The notes under the pieces: model-generated | The model's database searches: none | What the model was told of the DNA's origin: nothing | Seen by the model: the letters and a program-made list of their open reading frames with translations, nothing else | Source: Bradyrhizobium guangdongense | GTDB taxonomy: Bacteria > Pseudomonadota > Alphaproteobacteria > Rhizobiales > Xanthobacteraceae | Reading direction: 5' to 3' | Assembly (NCBI RefSeq): GCF_004114975.1 | Contig: NZ_CP030051.1 | Location: 4,526,001-4,590,000 of the forward strand | Length of the DNA: 64,000 bases | Position numbers and translations under genes: made by a program | Shown here: positions 8,934-18,398 of the stretch, in pieces | How the letters are laid out: each line of letters opens with the position of its first letter | How positions within the stretch are numbered: the stretch's first letter is position 1

Positions 8934-9059
8934 GTCATGGCCGGGCACAGCCGTCTGAAGGACGGCGTCGCTTCCGTTAGCCTATGCCCGGCCATCCACG
9001 CCCTTTTTGCGACGCTGATGCAAGAACGTGGATGCCCGGGACGAGCCCGGGCATGACGG
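8934..9059. repeat. Bradyrhizobium-type palindromic intergenic repeat
   Basis: CGTCATGGCCGGGCA near the left end pairs with GCCCGGGCATGACG at the right end. Two inner segments, GCCATCCACG and CGTGGATGCCCG, also pair. The result is a long imperfect stem-loop between the VanX-like gene and pyrB. I recognise this composition (gtcatggccgggc ... cgtggatgcccggg) from memory as a dispersed element in Bradyrhizobium genomes. It slightly overlaps the open frame upstream of the VanX-like start, further evidence against the longer start. Confidence 0.6.
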
Positions 9060-9156
9060 AAATTGAGGGCCCAAACCCGACAGATCGGGGGATAACTCAC
9101 CGCCCCGGCTTTGGCCCTTGCTCCCCCAGCCATCCGCGCCTATAGCTCTCGCTTTA

Positions 9157-10104
9157 ATGACATCGAAATCGACCTTCGTCCTCGGCCACCGGCATTTGCT
9201 GGGCATCGAGGGCCTTTCCGCGGCCGACATCACCGGCCTCCTCGACCTGTCCGAAGAATATGTCGAGCTCAACCGCCAGGTTGACAAGAAGCGCACGGTC
9301 CTGCGTGGACGGACGCAAGTAAACCTCTTTTTCGAAGCCTCGACCCGGACCCAGTCCTCGTTCGAGCTCGCGGGAAAGCGCCTGGGTGCCGACGTCATGA
9401 ACATGTCGGTGTCCTCCTCGTCCATCAAGAAGGGCGAGACGCTGGTCGACACCGCGATGACGCTGAACGCCATGCACCCCGACATCCTGGTGGTGCGCCA
9501 TCACGCCTCCGGCGCGGTGGAACTGCTGGCGCGCAAGGTCGACGGTTCCGTGATCAATGCCGGCGACGGCGCGCATGAACATCCGACCCAGGCGCTGCTC
9601 GACGCCCTCACCATCCGCCGCAACAAGGGCCGGATCGAGGGCTTGGTGGTCGCGATCTGCGGCGACGTGCTGCATTCGCGTGTCGCGCGCTCCAATATCA
9701 TCCTGCTCAACACGATGGGCGCCCGGGTCCGCGTGGTCGGCCCCTCCACGCTGCTGCCGCCCGGCATCGAGCGGATGGGCGTCGAGGTCGCGCGCGACAT
9801 GCGCGAGGGCCTCAACGGCGCTGACATCGTCATGATGCTGCGGCTTCAGCGCGAGCGCATGAACGGCTCGTTCGTGCCGTCGACTTCCGAATATTTCCAC
9901 TATTTCGGGCTCGACCAGAAGAAGCTCGGCTATGCCAAGCCCGACGCACTCGTGATGCATCCCGGCCCGATGAACCGCGGCGTCGAGATCGACACCGCGG
10001 TCGCCGACGGCGCCCAGTCCCTGATCCGCGAACAGGTGGAGATGGGCGTGGCCGTGCGCATGGCGGTGCTGGAAGCGCTCGCCCGTAACCTGCCGAACGC
10101 GTGA
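9157..10104 (+). CDS. pyrB: Aspartate carbamoyltransferase catalytic subunit
   Basis: A 315-residue ATCase that condenses carbamoyl phosphate with L-aspartate in pyrimidine synthesis. The carbamoyl-phosphate loop [20 protein letters not shown] contains [15 protein letters not shown] and [19 protein letters not shown] supply further active-site residues, and [11 protein letters not shown] is the C-terminal HPGP-type loop. Start set at the ATG at 9157 ([15 protein letters not shown]); the open frame extends back to 9118 without a good start. No regulatory pyrI is present. It is followed directly by a PyrC homologue, as in the pyrBC' arrangement of class A ATCases. Confidence 0.95.
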   Translation: MTSKSTFVLGHRHLLGIEGLSAADITGLLDLSEEYVELNRQVDKKRTVLRGRTQVNLFFEASTRTQSSFELAGKRLGADVMNMSVSSSSIKKGETLVDTAMTLNAMHPDILVVRHHASGAVELLARKVDGSVINAGDGAHEHPTQALLDALTIRRNKGRIEGLVVAICGDVLHSRVARSNIILLNTMGARVRVVGPSTLLPPGIERMGVEVARDMREGLNGADIVMMLRLQRERMNGSFVPSTSEYFHYFGLDQKKLGYAKPDALVMHPGPMNRGVEIDTAVADGAQSLIREQVEMGVAVRMAVLEALARNLPNA

Positions 10105-11411
10105 TGGCCATGCTGATCGACCGCCGCCCCATCCTGCTCGCCAACGCCCGCGTCGTCGATCCCTCCAGGGATTTCGACGGCCCCGGCGACGTCCTGATCG
10201 CCGACGGCATCATCCGAGAAACCCGCCGCGGCATCGGTGCGGCCGGCATCCCCGAAGGCACCGACGTCGTCAATTGCTCCGGCAAGATCGTCGCACCGGG
10301 CCTGATCGACATGCGCGCCTTCGTCGGCGAGCCCGGCTTCAGCCATCGCGAAACCTTTGCCTCGGCTAGCCAGGCGGCCGCGACCGGCGGCATCACCACC
10401 ATCATCTGCCAGCCCGACACGGCACCGGTGATCGACAATTCGGCGACGGTCGACTTCGTGATGCGCCGCGCCCGCGACACCGCGATCGTCAACATCCAGC
10501 CGATGGCGGCGCTCACCAAGGGCATGCGCGGCGAGGAGATGACCGAGTTCGGCCTGCTCAAGGCCGCCGGCGCCGTCGCCTTCAGCGACGGCGACCGCAG
10601 CGTCACCAATTCGCAGGTGATGCGGCGCGCGCTGACCTACGCGCGGGATTTCGACGCGCTGATCGTGCATCACACCGAGGATCCCGACCTTGTCGGCGAA
10701 GGCGTGATGAACGAGGGCGAGTTCGCTTCGCGCCTCGGCCTGATGGGCATTCCGAAGGCCGCCGAGGCCATCATCCTCGAACGTGACATGCGCCTCGTCG
10801 CATTGACCGGCGGCCGCTACCACGCCGCCGCGCTGTCCTGCATCGAGTCGCTCGAGATCCTGCAGCGCGCCCGCGACGCCGGCCTTGCCGTCAGCGCCTC
10901 TGTCTCGATCAACCATCTTGCGCTGAACGAAAACGACATCGGCCCGTACCGCTCGTTCCTGAAGGTGTCGCCGCCGCTGCGCGCCGAGGACGACCGCCGC
11001 GCGATGGTCGCCGCCGTCGCCTCCGGCCTCGTCGACGTCATCATGTCCGACCACAATCCGCAGGACGTCGAGGTCAAGCGCCTGCCCTTCGCCGAAGCCG
11101 CTCCCGGCGCGATCGGCCTCGAGACCATGCTGCCGGCGGGCCTGCGCCTCGTCCATAACGACGAGATGGACCTCAAGACGCTGATCCGGGCGATGTCGAC
11201 AAGGCCGGCCGAACTGCTCGGCCTGCCGGGCGGAACCCTGCGCGTCGGCAGCCCGGCCGACGTCGTCGTGATCGACCCCGACGTGCCCTGGGTGGTTGAT
11301 CCCGCCGACCTCAAATCGCCGTGCAAGAACACCCCGTTCGACGAAGCCCGCTTTACGGGTCGCGCCATCAGGACCATCGTCGGCGGGCGAACGGTGTACG
11401 AGCATGTCTAA
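10104..11411 (+). CDS. pyrC: Dihydroorotase-like protein, probably non-catalytic (PyrC'/PyrX type)
   Basis: A 435-residue amidohydrolase-fold protein whose start overlaps the pyrB stop (TGATG); a GTG at 10101 is also in frame. Type I dihydroorotases have PGFxDxHVHLRxPG, whose two His bind zinc and whose Arg binds substrate. Here the same place reads [14 protein letters not shown], so both His and the Arg are gone. The first His of the TPHHL motif is Asn (SINHL) and TDHAPH reads SDHNPQ. Other positions (HHTED, the SDH Asp) remain. In Pseudomonas such PyrC' proteins are inactive partners needed for ATCase assembly. A catalytic dihydroorotase should then exist elsewhere in the genome. Confidence 0.8.
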   Translation: MAMLIDRRPILLANARVVDPSRDFDGPGDVLIADGIIRETRRGIGAAGIPEGTDVVNCSGKIVAPGLIDMRAFVGEPGFSHRETFASASQAAATGGITTIICQPDTAPVIDNSATVDFVMRRARDTAIVNIQPMAALTKGMRGEEMTEFGLLKAAGAVAFSDGDRSVTNSQVMRRALTYARDFDALIVHHTEDPDLVGEGVMNEGEFASRLGLMGIPKAAEAIILERDMRLVALTGGRYHAAALSCIESLEILQRARDAGLAVSASVSINHLALNENDIGPYRSFLKVSPPLRAEDDRRAMVAAVASGLVDVIMSDHNPQDVEVKRLPFAEAAPGAIGLETMLPAGLRLVHNDEMDLKTLIRAMSTRPAELLGLPGGTLRVGSPADVVVIDPDVPWVVDPADLKSPCKNTPFDEARFTGRAIRTIVGGRTVYEHV

Positions 11412-11446
11412 TGGGCGCTGGCTATGTCAGCCATGGAGACACGGCC

Positions 11447-12043
11447 ATGGGGCTTGATGCATTCCTGCCGGTGGCCTTCGTCATCGGCTATCTCTTCGGC
11501 TCGATTCCGTTCGGGCTGATCCTGACCAGGCTCGCCGGCACGCAGGATCTGCGCTCGATCGGCTCCGGCAATATCGGCGCCACCAACGTGCTGCGCACCG
11601 GCCGCAAGGGCCTTGCGGCAGCGACCCTGCTGCTCGACGCGCTCAAGGGCACCGCGGCAGTGGTGATTTCGGGCTACATCGCCGGTCCCAATGCCGCGAT
11701 GGTGGCCGGCCTCGGCGCCTTCCTCGGCCATCTCTTCCCGGTCTGGCTCAAATTTCGGGGCGGCAAAGGCGTCGCGGTCTATATCGGCATCCTGCTCGGC
11801 CTGTTCTGGCCGGCGGCGCTGGTGTTCTGCCTGATCTGGCTCGCAACCGCGTTCACCACCCGCTATTCCTCGCTCTCGGCGCTGGTGGCGGCCTTCATCA
11901 CGCCGCTGTTCCTGTGGTGGTTCGGCCACCTCGCACTGGCCTCGCTGTCCGTCGTGCTGACACTGCTGCTGTTCTACATGCATCGCGAGAACATCAAGCG
12001 GCTGCAATCAGGAAAAGAAGGCCGCATCGGCGAAAAGGCTTAA
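11447..12043 (+). CDS. plsY: Glycerol-3-phosphate acyltransferase PlsY
   Basis: A 198-residue, multi-pass membrane acyltransferase that moves an acyl group from acyl-phosphate to glycerol-3-phosphate, the first step of phospholipid synthesis. The three family motifs are present: [11 protein letters not shown] with [21 protein letters not shown] with [17 protein letters not shown], and the C-terminal HRENIKRL. The ATG at 11447 has GGAGA 8 bp upstream. An ATG at 11411 overlapping the pyrC stop (TAATG) is also in frame and would add 12 residues. It follows pyrB-pyrC in the same direction. Confidence 0.93.
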   Translation: MGLDAFLPVAFVIGYLFGSIPFGLILTRLAGTQDLRSIGSGNIGATNVLRTGRKGLAAATLLLDALKGTAAVVISGYIAGPNAAMVAGLGAFLGHLFPVWLKFRGGKGVAVYIGILLGLFWPAALVFCLIWLATAFTTRYSSLSALVAAFITPLFLWWFGHLALASLSVVLTLLLFYMHRENIKRLQSGKEGRIGEKA

Positions 12044-12213
12044 GTCGCGCTTCTCGAAACAAGAAGCCGGAAAAAGTACGGATACCGCCGCACCTCTTCC
12101 GCATTATATGCCAAATCCTGTTCGCAACTCGGCGCCTGCTCACGGCTGGGAGTAGCGGACAGGTTCCATGCCTGTCATCCTGACGGGCAAATGGCGTTAC
12201 GCGGTTGCTCAGA

Positions 12214-13383
12214 ATGAGCGAGAAGATTGTCGGCACGCATGATGACGGTGGCTCGCAGGGCACTGCGGCAAGCCGGCTGCTCCTGACCACCAACATCTGG
12301 TCCGACGCGCCCGCGCCCAAACCCGATCCTGTTCTTTCCCCAGCGCCGCCGCCCGCTCCCGCGCCGCAAGCGCCTGCTCCGGCTGTAACGGCGACCGCGC
12401 CAGTCGAGCAGCCTCGTTCCAATCGATGGCCGCCGCGAAAACTCTCGCTGGCGCTGCAGGGCGGCGGCACCTTTGCCGCCTTCACCTGGGGCGTGCTGGA
12501 ACGGCTGCTGGAAGAGCCGTCCATTGAATTCGACACGATCAGCGGCGCCAGTGCCGGCGCCATCAACGCGCTGCTGCTCGCCGGCGGCCTTGCCGAAGGC
12601 GGCCGCGAAGCGGCGCGCGCACGGCTGAACAGGTTCTGGGTCCGGCTGATGCACGAGGCCTCGTTCCGTTCGCTGATGCTGCTCGGCGGCTTCTCGCCGG
12701 CCGGAAGCTCGGTCGCGTTCGGGCCGACGCTGCGCTCGGGCCAGTTCGATCCGTTCGACCTCGATCCGCTGCGCCAGGCGCTGTCGCGCGACATCAATTT
12801 TGAAGCCCTGCGCGACGCAAAATGCCCGAAGCTGCTCATCGCTGCGACGCGGATCCGCGACGGGCAGCAGCAGATTTTCGGCAACGATGCTGTGACCGCC
12901 GACGTTGCGCTGGCCTCGACCTGTCCGCCCCTGGTTCACTGCGCCGTCGAGATCGACGGTGAGGCCTATTGGGACGGCGGCTTCGGCGGCAATCCGCCGC
13001 TGATCAAGCTGGCGCAGCAATCGACGACCGCCGATTTGCTGCTGGTCCAGGTCACGCCGACGCGCGACGGCTACGTGCCGATCACGCTCGCCGCGATCGA
13101 TCGCCGGCTCGACCAGATCGCCGCCAATGCCGCGCTCAACGCCGAGATCGCCGCGATCGCATGGGCGCAAGTCTCTGCCGCGCCAGCGCTGCGCCTCTCC
13201 AGGATCGCGGCAGAAGATCATGTTGACGGACTTGCGCAGCGCTCATCCACCGATCTCGGCCGCGGTTTCATACGCCTGCTGCACCGAAGCGGCCGCGCTG
13301 CCGCCGAGCGCTGGCTCGGCCAAGGTGCCGTGAGCGCGAAAGCCCAGCACGCCTCGCCCGCGGCCGAGCCCGCGCTAGCCTGA
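12214..13383 (+). CDS. Patatin-like phospholipase
   Basis: A 389-residue protein. The catalytic dyad is visible: the oxyanion loop LALQGGGTFAAFTWGVLE, the nucleophile elbow GASAG (GxSxG, with Ser in DTISGASAGAINALLL) and the Asp in YWDGGFGGNPP. The first 70 residues form a Pro/Ala-rich low-complexity linker, probably disordered. Patatins hydrolyse phospholipid or storage-lipid acyl esters; some in PHB-storing bacteria act on granules. The substrate is not evident here. The start is the ATG at 12214 with a weak Shine-Dalgarno. The gene ends 9 bp into the convergent amidase gene. Confidence 0.85.
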   Translation: MSEKIVGTHDDGGSQGTAASRLLLTTNIWSDAPAPKPDPVLSPAPPPAPAPQAPAPAVTATAPVEQPRSNRWPPRKLSLALQGGGTFAAFTWGVLERLLEEPSIEFDTISGASAGAINALLLAGGLAEGGREAARARLNRFWVRLMHEASFRSLMLLGGFSPAGSSVAFGPTLRSGQFDPFDLDPLRQALSRDINFEALRDAKCPKLLIAATRIRDGQQQIFGNDAVTADVALASTCPPLVHCAVEIDGEAYWDGGFGGNPPLIKLAQQSTTADLLLVQVTPTRDGYVPITLAAIDRRLDQIAANAALNAEIAAIAWAQVSAAPALRLSRIAAEDHVDGLAQRSSTDLGRGFIRLLHRSGRAAAERWLGQGAVSAKAQHASPAAEPALA

Positions 13384-14619
13384 TTTCGCCAGCGCGTTCT
13401 CCAAAAACCACGCTGCCGAAAGCGCGCCGGGATCATTGCCGAAGCGCGCGATCACCTGCACGCCGACAGGCAGGCCGCCGATCTTCATCACGGGCACATT
13501 GACGCAAGGATTGCCCATCAGCGTCCACAGCCTGTTGTAGCGAGGCGAACCGGTCGAGGCGAGCTCCTTGGCCGGCGCGGTACCCGGCGCGGAATAAGTC
13601 AGCAGCACGTCGAACCCTTCGAACAGTTCGCCGAGTTCGCGGCGGCCGCGACGCGCGATGCGGCGGGCGTCGTCGTATTCCTTCGGCGTCAGCCCGACGG
13701 TCTCGTCGAGGCTGGCGCGCAGCATCGGCGCGATCTCGTCGTGATGCTGGTCGTACTCCCAGGCGAGCGCGCGATGCGCTTCAAAATCCTGGATGATGGG
13801 ATGGATGCGCCAGGCTTCCTTGACCGCCTCGGGCAAATCGATGGTGTGCACGCTGGCGCCGGCCTTCTCGGCCGCCTTGATCGCAGCCAGCAGTCCCTCT
13901 TCGGCCGCCGGCTCCACGGCCTCGGCGAACTCCTGCCTGACCACGCCGATGCGCGGCGACTTCGCCGGGACTATGTCGGAGAACTCCGTCCGGCCGGTCA
14001 TCGCCAAAAGGCCGCGCGCGAGATCTTCCGCGCGCGACCCGAACAGGCCGACCGTGTCGAGCGCCCACGAATAGCATTTCACGCCGACCGTCGGCAGCAT
14101 GCGGAACGACGGCTTGATCGCCGCAGCCCCGCAATAGGCGGCGGGCCGGATCACCGAGCCGCCGGTCTGGGTCCCCAGCGCCAGCGGGATCATGCCGGCG
14201 CCAACGGCTGCCGCCGAGCCCGAAGACGAGCCGCCGGGCGTATGACCGGGATTGTGCGGATTGAGCGTCGGCGTCGGATCGCGCGAGGCGAAAGCCGTGG
14301 TCGTGGTCTTGCCGATGATGGTGGCCCCCGCCCGCTTCAGCATCATCACCACAGGTGCGTCGCTGCGCGGCTGCCAGCCGCGATAGATCTCCGAGCCCAT
14401 CTCGGTCGGCATATCGGCGGTGTCGATGATGTCCTTGATGCCGACTGCGATACCGCGCAGCGGGCCGGCGGCTTGCGCCTTCGCAGCCTTGTCGTGCCGG
14501 ACGAAGGCGCGGACGCCCTTCTCCCTGGCCTCGATCGCCGCGTGCGATTGCGCGATGGCGTCATCGGGCGAAAGCTCCCCCGCTTCGATGCGGCGCTGGA
14601 GGTCGGCAAGTGAGATCAT
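13375..14619 (-). CDS. Amidase (amidase signature family)
   Basis: A 414-residue AS-family hydrolase with the Ser-cisSer-Lys triad. Lys lies in [14 protein letters not shown], and the Ser-rich loop is [40 protein letters not shown] carries the nucleophile region. It is shorter than GatA and lacks gat neighbours, so a catabolic amide hydrolase is more likely than the aminoacyl-tRNA subunit. The start ATG at 14619 gives [17 protein letters not shown], a normal AS-family opening. It is convergent with the patatin gene and divergent from dprA. Confidence 0.85.
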   Translation of the reverse strand: MISLADLQRRIEAGELSPDDAIAQSHAAIEAREKGVRAFVRHDKAAKAQAAGPLRGIAVGIKDIIDTADMPTEMGSEIYRGWQPRSDAPVVMMLKRAGATIIGKTTTTAFASRDPTPTLNPHNPGHTPGGSSSGSAAAVGAGMIPLALGTQTGGSVIRPAAYCGAAAIKPSFRMLPTVGVKCYSWALDTVGLFGSRAEDLARGLLAMTGRTEFSDIVPAKSPRIGVVRQEFAEAVEPAAEEGLLAAIKAAEKAGASVHTIDLPEAVKEAWRIHPIIQDFEAHRALAWEYDQHHDEIAPMLRASLDETVGLTPKEYDDARRIARRGRRELGELFEGFDVLLTYSAPGTAPAKELASTGSPRYNRLWTLMGNPCVNVPVMKIGGLPVGVQVIARFGNDPGALSAAWFLENALAKSG

Positions 14620-14733
14620 GGCAAAATCCTTCTTATTGGCATCGCTTTTAGCATCGGGGCGAGACCGCGCAAGCGCACGTCCCTGTTGCCCACGCCCTCA
14701 GGTTGTTCCATGCTGCGCCTGCAAGGAGACGCC

Positions 14734-15852
14734 GTGGACGCTATCAATCCCAATGTGGAGCTGACCGAGCAGGAGCGGATCGACCGCCTGCGGCTGATCC
14801 GCTCCGACAATGTCGGGCCGCGCACTTTTCGCTCGCTGGTCGATCACTTCGGCACGGCGCGCGCCGCGCTGGAGCGGCTGCCCGACCTGGCGCGCCGCGG
14901 CGGTGCACAGCGATCCGGGCGCATCTGTAGCGTGGACGAAGCGAAGGCCGAGCTCGCCGCGAGCCGCCAATGCGGCATCGCCTGGCTCGCGCCCGAGGAG
15001 GACGGCTATCCGGCGCGTCTGGCGACGCTCGACGATGCCCCGCCGCTGCTCGCCGTGCGCGGCGACACCAGGACGTTGATGCGGCCGATGATCGCGATCG
15101 TCGGCTCGCGCAATGCCTCCGGCGCCGGCCTCAAATTCGCCGGCCAGCTCGCGCGCGAGCTCGGCGAAGCCGGCTTCATCACCATTTCGGGGCTCGCCCG
15201 CGGCGTCGACCAGGCTGCGCATCGCGCCAGCGTCGAGACCGGCACCGTCGCGGTGCTCGCCGGCGGGCACGACTGCATCTATCCGCCCGAGCATGGCAAC
15301 CTGCTCGCCGCGATTCTCGATCATCAGGGCGCTGCCATTTCCGAAATGCCGCTCGGCCACGAGCCACGCGCCCGCGACTTCCCGCGCCGCAACCGGCTGA
15401 TCTCGGGTGCCGCGCTCGGCGTGGTCGTGGTGGAGGCGGCGCACCGCTCGGGTTCGCTGATCACCGCGCGGATGGCCGCCGAACAGGGGCGCGAGGTGTT
15501 CGCGGTGCCCGGCTCGCCGCTCGATCCCCGCGCCGCCGGCACCAACGATCTGATCAAGCAGGGCGCAACGCTGGTCACGGAGGCGTCCGACATCATCAAC
15601 GCGGTGCAGCCGATCATGGAGCGGCCGCTGATGATTCCCGCCCGCGAGCCCGACAGCGAACCGTTCGAAAGCGATCCGCAAGCGCACGATCGCGACCAGA
15701 TCACTGACCTGCTCGGCCCCACCCCGATCTCGATCGACGATCTCGTGAGGATGTCCGGCGCCTCGGCCGCGATCGTGCGCACCGTGCTGCTGGAGCTTGA
15801 GCTTGCCGGTCGCCTCGAGCGTCACGGCGGCGGTCTGGTGTCGCTGATCTAG
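14734..15852 (+). CDS. dprA: DNA-processing protein DprA
   Basis: A 372-residue protein that loads RecA on incoming single-stranded DNA during transformation. The order is an N-terminal SAM-like region ([17 protein letters not shown]), a Rossmann fold with [59 protein letters not shown] and [22 protein letters not shown], and a C-terminal winged helix ([22 protein letters not shown]). A GTG at 14734 is preferred because AAGGAGA precedes it by 6 bp. An ATG at 14710 is also in frame and has no such site. Confidence 0.92.
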   Translation: MDAINPNVELTEQERIDRLRLIRSDNVGPRTFRSLVDHFGTARAALERLPDLARRGGAQRSGRICSVDEAKAELAASRQCGIAWLAPEEDGYPARLATLDDAPPLLAVRGDTRTLMRPMIAIVGSRNASGAGLKFAGQLARELGEAGFITISGLARGVDQAAHRASVETGTVAVLAGGHDCIYPPEHGNLLAAILDHQGAAISEMPLGHEPRARDFPRRNRLISGAALGVVVVEAAHRSGSLITARMAAEQGREVFAVPGSPLDPRAAGTNDLIKQGATLVTEASDIINAVQPIMERPLMIPAREPDSEPFESDPQAHDRDQITDLLGPTPISIDDLVRMSGASAAIVRTVLLELELAGRLERHGGGLVSLI

Positions 15853-15889
15853 AAACGAATTGAGTTCTGTAGTTGCCGGCCCAGAGCTC

Positions 15890-15920
15890 GGCTCACCTCT
15901 CCCGTACGGAGAGGTGAGCC
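15890..15920. terminator. Perfect 13-bp inverted repeat between convergent genes
   Basis: GGCTCACCTCTCC and GGAGAGGTGAGCC are exact reverse complements around a 5-nt loop (CGTAC). The hairpin sits between the 3' ends of dprA and the convergent hxlR gene. No T-run follows on either strand, so it is not a textbook intrinsic terminator. It may end transcription another way or be a dispersed repeat. Confidence 0.55.
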
Positions 15921-15945
15921 ACTGAGAGCCGACCCAGCCGACGCT

Positions 15946-16380
15946 CTACGCGTTGTTGCGCTCGTCGAAGCGGGTGCGCGCGGAGGCAATCTGCTCCTGA
16001 TGCTTGATCGCCCACTCGCCGAGCGCCTTCACCGGCTGCTGCAATCCGCGGCCGAGGTCGGTCAGCTCGTAATCCACGCGCGGCGGAATGGTCGGGAAGA
16101 TCGTGCGCGTGACCAAGCCGTCGCGCTCGAGGCCGCGCAAGGTCAGGGTCAGCATCCGCTGCGAGATGCCGTTGATCATGCGCTTCAGCTCGTTGAAACG
16201 TTTCGGCCCGTCGCTGAGCATCATGATGACGAACACGCTCCATTTGTCGCCGACGCGGGACAGCACGGAGGCAACCCCGCGGCAGTCCGCGTGGTTGGGA
16301 TCCGGCATGGGTTCGGGCCTTTGATTTGGCCTTGGCGCGGCAGGCAAATCGCTGTGCTTCGGTTTCAATGATGTGCCCAT
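15946..16380 (-). CDS. HxlR family transcriptional regulator
   Basis: A 144-residue winged-helix regulator. After a Pro-rich N-terminal tail, the domain runs from CRGVASVLSRVGDKWSVFVIMML through GPKRFNELKRMINGISQRML and LTLRGLERDGLVTRTIFPTIP to VDYELTDLGRGLQQPVKALG. The Cys at its start is the position used for redox or electrophile sensing in some HxlR proteins (HypR, YodB). It is divergent from an azoreductase gene, the classic YodB/AzoR-type arrangement, suggesting quinone- or electrophile-responsive repression. Confidence 0.9.
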   Translation of the reverse strand: MGTSLKPKHSDLPAAPRPNQRPEPMPDPNHADCRGVASVLSRVGDKWSVFVIMMLSDGPKRFNELKRMINGISQRMLTLTLRGLERDGLVTRTIFPTIPPRVDYELTDLGRGLQQPVKALGEWAIKHQEQIASARTRFDERNNA

Positions 16381-16418
16381 GGCTCAAAAAAGTGCGTTCT
16401 TGCGGGGATTTTGACAGT

Positions 16419-16431
16419 CACTCATGTAGTG
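16419..16431. promoter_or_regulatory. Candidate HxlR operator in the hxlR/azoR gap
   Basis: CACT-CATGT-AGTG is a short dyad in the 84-bp divergent promoter region between hxlR and azoR, 33 bp before the azoR start. Size and place suit a repressor site for the neighbouring HxlR protein, but the arms are only 4 bp. Confidence 0.35.
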
Positions 16432-16464
16432 CGGGTTACAAATCTATACCATGGGTGACCCCAA

Positions 16465-17073
16465 ATGAAACTGCTCCATATCGACTCCAGCGTACTCGGC
16501 CCCCACTCTGTCTCCAGGCAAGTTTCCGCCGCCATCGTCGCGCGTCTGCGCCAGGCGAGCCCCTCGCTCGACATCGTCTATCGCGACCTGGCCCAGATCC
16601 CGCTCGCCCACCTCTCCGGCTCGCACCTCGCGGCTGCGCAAGGCGCGCCTGCGCCTGCGGAACTCGCCCCCGACCTTGCCGCGAGCGCAGCGGTGCTCGA
16701 CGAGTTTCTCGCGGCCGACATCGTCGTGATCGGCGCGCCCATGTACAACTTCACCATTCCGAGCCAGCTCAAGGCCTGGATCGATCGCATCCTGGTGGCG
16801 GGGAAGACCTTTAAATACGGCGCGACCGGACCCGAGGGGCTTGCCGGCGGCAAGCGCGTGATCGTGGCGATTTCACGCGGCGGTCATTACGGCGCCGAGA
16901 CGCCCTACGCGGCCGGAGAGCACCTCGAATCCTATTTGCGCTGGGTGTTCGGCTTTATCGGGATCACGAGCGTCGAATTCATCCCTGCCGACGGAATCCA
17001 GCTCGGCCCCGAGCATCGCGAGAAAGCGATCACCGGGGCGCTCGAGGCGGCAACGAGCCTCCGCGCCGCCTGA
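16465..17073 (+). CDS. azoR: FMN-dependent NADH:quinone reductase / azoreductase AzoR
   Basis: A 202-residue flavodoxin-fold enzyme. The FMN phosphate loop is [19 protein letters not shown], followed by the family motif [25 protein letters not shown] and by AISRGGHYG in the flavin-binding region. AzoR reduces quinones by two electrons and cleaves azo bonds, protecting against electrophile stress. The ATG at 16465 gives the standard MKLLHIDSS opening. It is divergent from an HxlR regulator. Confidence 0.92.
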   Translation: MKLLHIDSSVLGPHSVSRQVSAAIVARLRQASPSLDIVYRDLAQIPLAHLSGSHLAAAQGAPAPAELAPDLAASAAVLDEFLAADIVVIGAPMYNFTIPSQLKAWIDRILVAGKTFKYGATGPEGLAGGKRVIVAISRGGHYGAETPYAAGEHLESYLRWVFGFIGITSVEFIPADGIQLGPEHREKAITGALEAATSLRAA

Positions 17074-17142
17074 GGTCACGTCGACATCATCAGCCGCCAA
17101 AGCACCTGCGGCGGCTGATACACCAGCCGATGGTCCTCAATG

Positions 17143-17325
17143 CTAAAGCCAATAGCCCTGTACGCCCAGGATGACGGCAACGAGGGACATGAGCAGGCCG
17201 ATACCGGAGAAGATGGCGACCCCGATGAACTCCGACGTGTCGGAGCGTTTGGCGGGAACCGTGGAGCGTTCGGTGTAAATACGCGGTGCTGAAATCGGCG
17301 AAGCAATGCGGGCTGCTTTCGGCAT
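17143..17325 (-). CDS. Small single-pass membrane protein
   Basis: A 60-residue protein with a basic, Ser/Ala/Pro-rich N-terminal half and one C-terminal transmembrane helix (FIGVAIFSGIGLLMSLVAVIL), ending GVQGYWL. AAGGAG lies 7 bp before the ATG at 17325, which supports translation despite the small size. I do not recognise a named family. It is monocistronic, between azoR (convergent) and the SDR gene. The 177 bp upstream of it (17326-17502) show nothing else. Confidence 0.65.
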   Translation of the reverse strand: MPKAARIASPISAPRIYTERSTVPAKRSDTSEFIGVAIFSGIGLLMSLVAVILGVQGYWL

Positions 17326-17502
17326 AACGGACTCCTTTTAAAAATGAGTCTTTTGATCCCCGGCCCGTAGAAGGGTCTTTGCAACGCGCGCGAAGGTTCA
17401 ACAAATCGCGCAAGCTTCCGAAAATACATCTCAAGAGACGAGGGAACCGGCCGGCGCAACCGTTTGCGGATTGCGGCGGCCGATTCAGCTTCAGATCACT
17501 GA

Positions 17503-18276
17503 TCAGCCGCGATAGATCGGCGCGCCGCTCGGCGATGCCACCGCGCCGCCATCGACGAAGATCTCCTGGCCCTGAATGTGCGCGGCATCGTCCGAGGCAA
17601 GGAACAGCACTGTCTTTGCAATGTGATCCGGCTCGCCGATGCGGCCGAGCGGCGTCGACAATGCGATGCGCTTCTCGAACGCTTGCTCGGCTTCGGGCGT
17701 TGCGACTGCCGCGCCCCAGATCGGCGTGCGGATCGCGCCGGGCGCGACCACGTTGACGCGGATGCCGCGCGGCGACAGTTCCGAAGCCATGATCCGTGCC
17801 ATCGCCCGCACGCCCGCCTTCGCCGCGCCGTAGGCCGAGTAGCCGGGAATGCCGAGTACTGAGATCACCGATCCGTTGAGGATGATCGAAGCGTTGTCAT
17901 TGAGATAAGGCAGTGCCGATTGCACCGTGAAGAACACGCCGGTCAGGTTGGTGCTGATCACCTTCTCGAACGTCTCGAGCGTCGCCGAGCCGAGCGGCGT
18001 GCTGCCGGGAATGCCGGCGTTGGCGAACACGATGTCGAGCTTGCCGAATTTTTCCGCGCCTTGCCTGATCGCAGCCTCGGTCGCCGCGACGTCGGTCGCG
18101 TCGGCGACAACGGCCAGCGCATTGGCCCCCAGCTCCTTCGCGGCAGCATCCAGCGTCGCCTTGTTGCGTCCGGTGATGATCACCTTCGCCCCCTCGGCCA
18201 CGAACAACTTCGCCGTCGCCAATCCAATGCCGCCATTGCCGCCGGTAATCAGGGCCGTCTTGCCTTTCAGTCTCAC
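17503..18276 (-). CDS. SDR family NAD(P)-dependent oxidoreductase
   Basis: A 257-residue classical short-chain dehydrogenase. It has the TGxxxGIG cofactor loop (ITGGNGGIGLATAKLF), NAG (FANAGIPG), catalytic Ser in ILNGSVISVLGIPG, YxxxK as YSAYGAAKAG, and VVAPGAIRTPIW. GRNKATL after the second beta strand, with Arg following the Gly, suggests NADP(H). The start is a GTG at 18276 with GGAGG 6 bp before it. It is divergent from an HxlR regulator across a region holding a long inverted repeat, so it is probably repressed by that protein. Confidence 0.9.
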   Translation of the reverse strand: MRLKGKTALITGGNGGIGLATAKLFVAEGAKVIITGRNKATLDAAAKELGANALAVVADATDVAATEAAIRQGAEKFGKLDIVFANAGIPGSTPLGSATLETFEKVISTNLTGVFFTVQSALPYLNDNASIILNGSVISVLGIPGYSAYGAAKAGVRAMARIMASELSPRGIRVNVVAPGAIRTPIWGAAVATPEAEQAFEKRIALSTPLGRIGEPDHIAKTVLFLASDDAAHIQGQEIFVDGGAVASPSGAPIYRG

Positions 18277-18291
18277 GCTCGCCTCCGCATA

Positions 18292-18344
18292 GTTGCATGA
18301 TTAAACCAGATTGCCATCTAGGCTTCATGGTTTTATAATGCAAC
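18292..18344. promoter_or_regulatory. Long inverted repeat operator between SDR and hxlR
   Basis: GTTGCATGATTAAACC (18292-18307) and GGTTTTATAATGCAAC (18329-18344) are reverse complements at 14 of 16 positions, separated by 21 bp. The GTTGCAT/ATGCAAC ends are exact. The region lies between the start codons of the divergent SDR and HxlR genes, and both promoters must lie within it. It is a strong candidate for binding of HxlR dimers. Confidence 0.65.
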
Positions 18345-18398
18345 CACACAAGCGCGTGATCGGCGCTCAAGCTGCGCGAACGCGACAGGATGAAAGCG

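Noticed and set aside
9930..11405. 491-residue minus-strand open frame opposite pyrC
   Set aside because: Low-information composition (runs of DDVG, AGDDG, RRH) typical of GC-rich antisense shadows; pyrC on the plus strand is clearly real.
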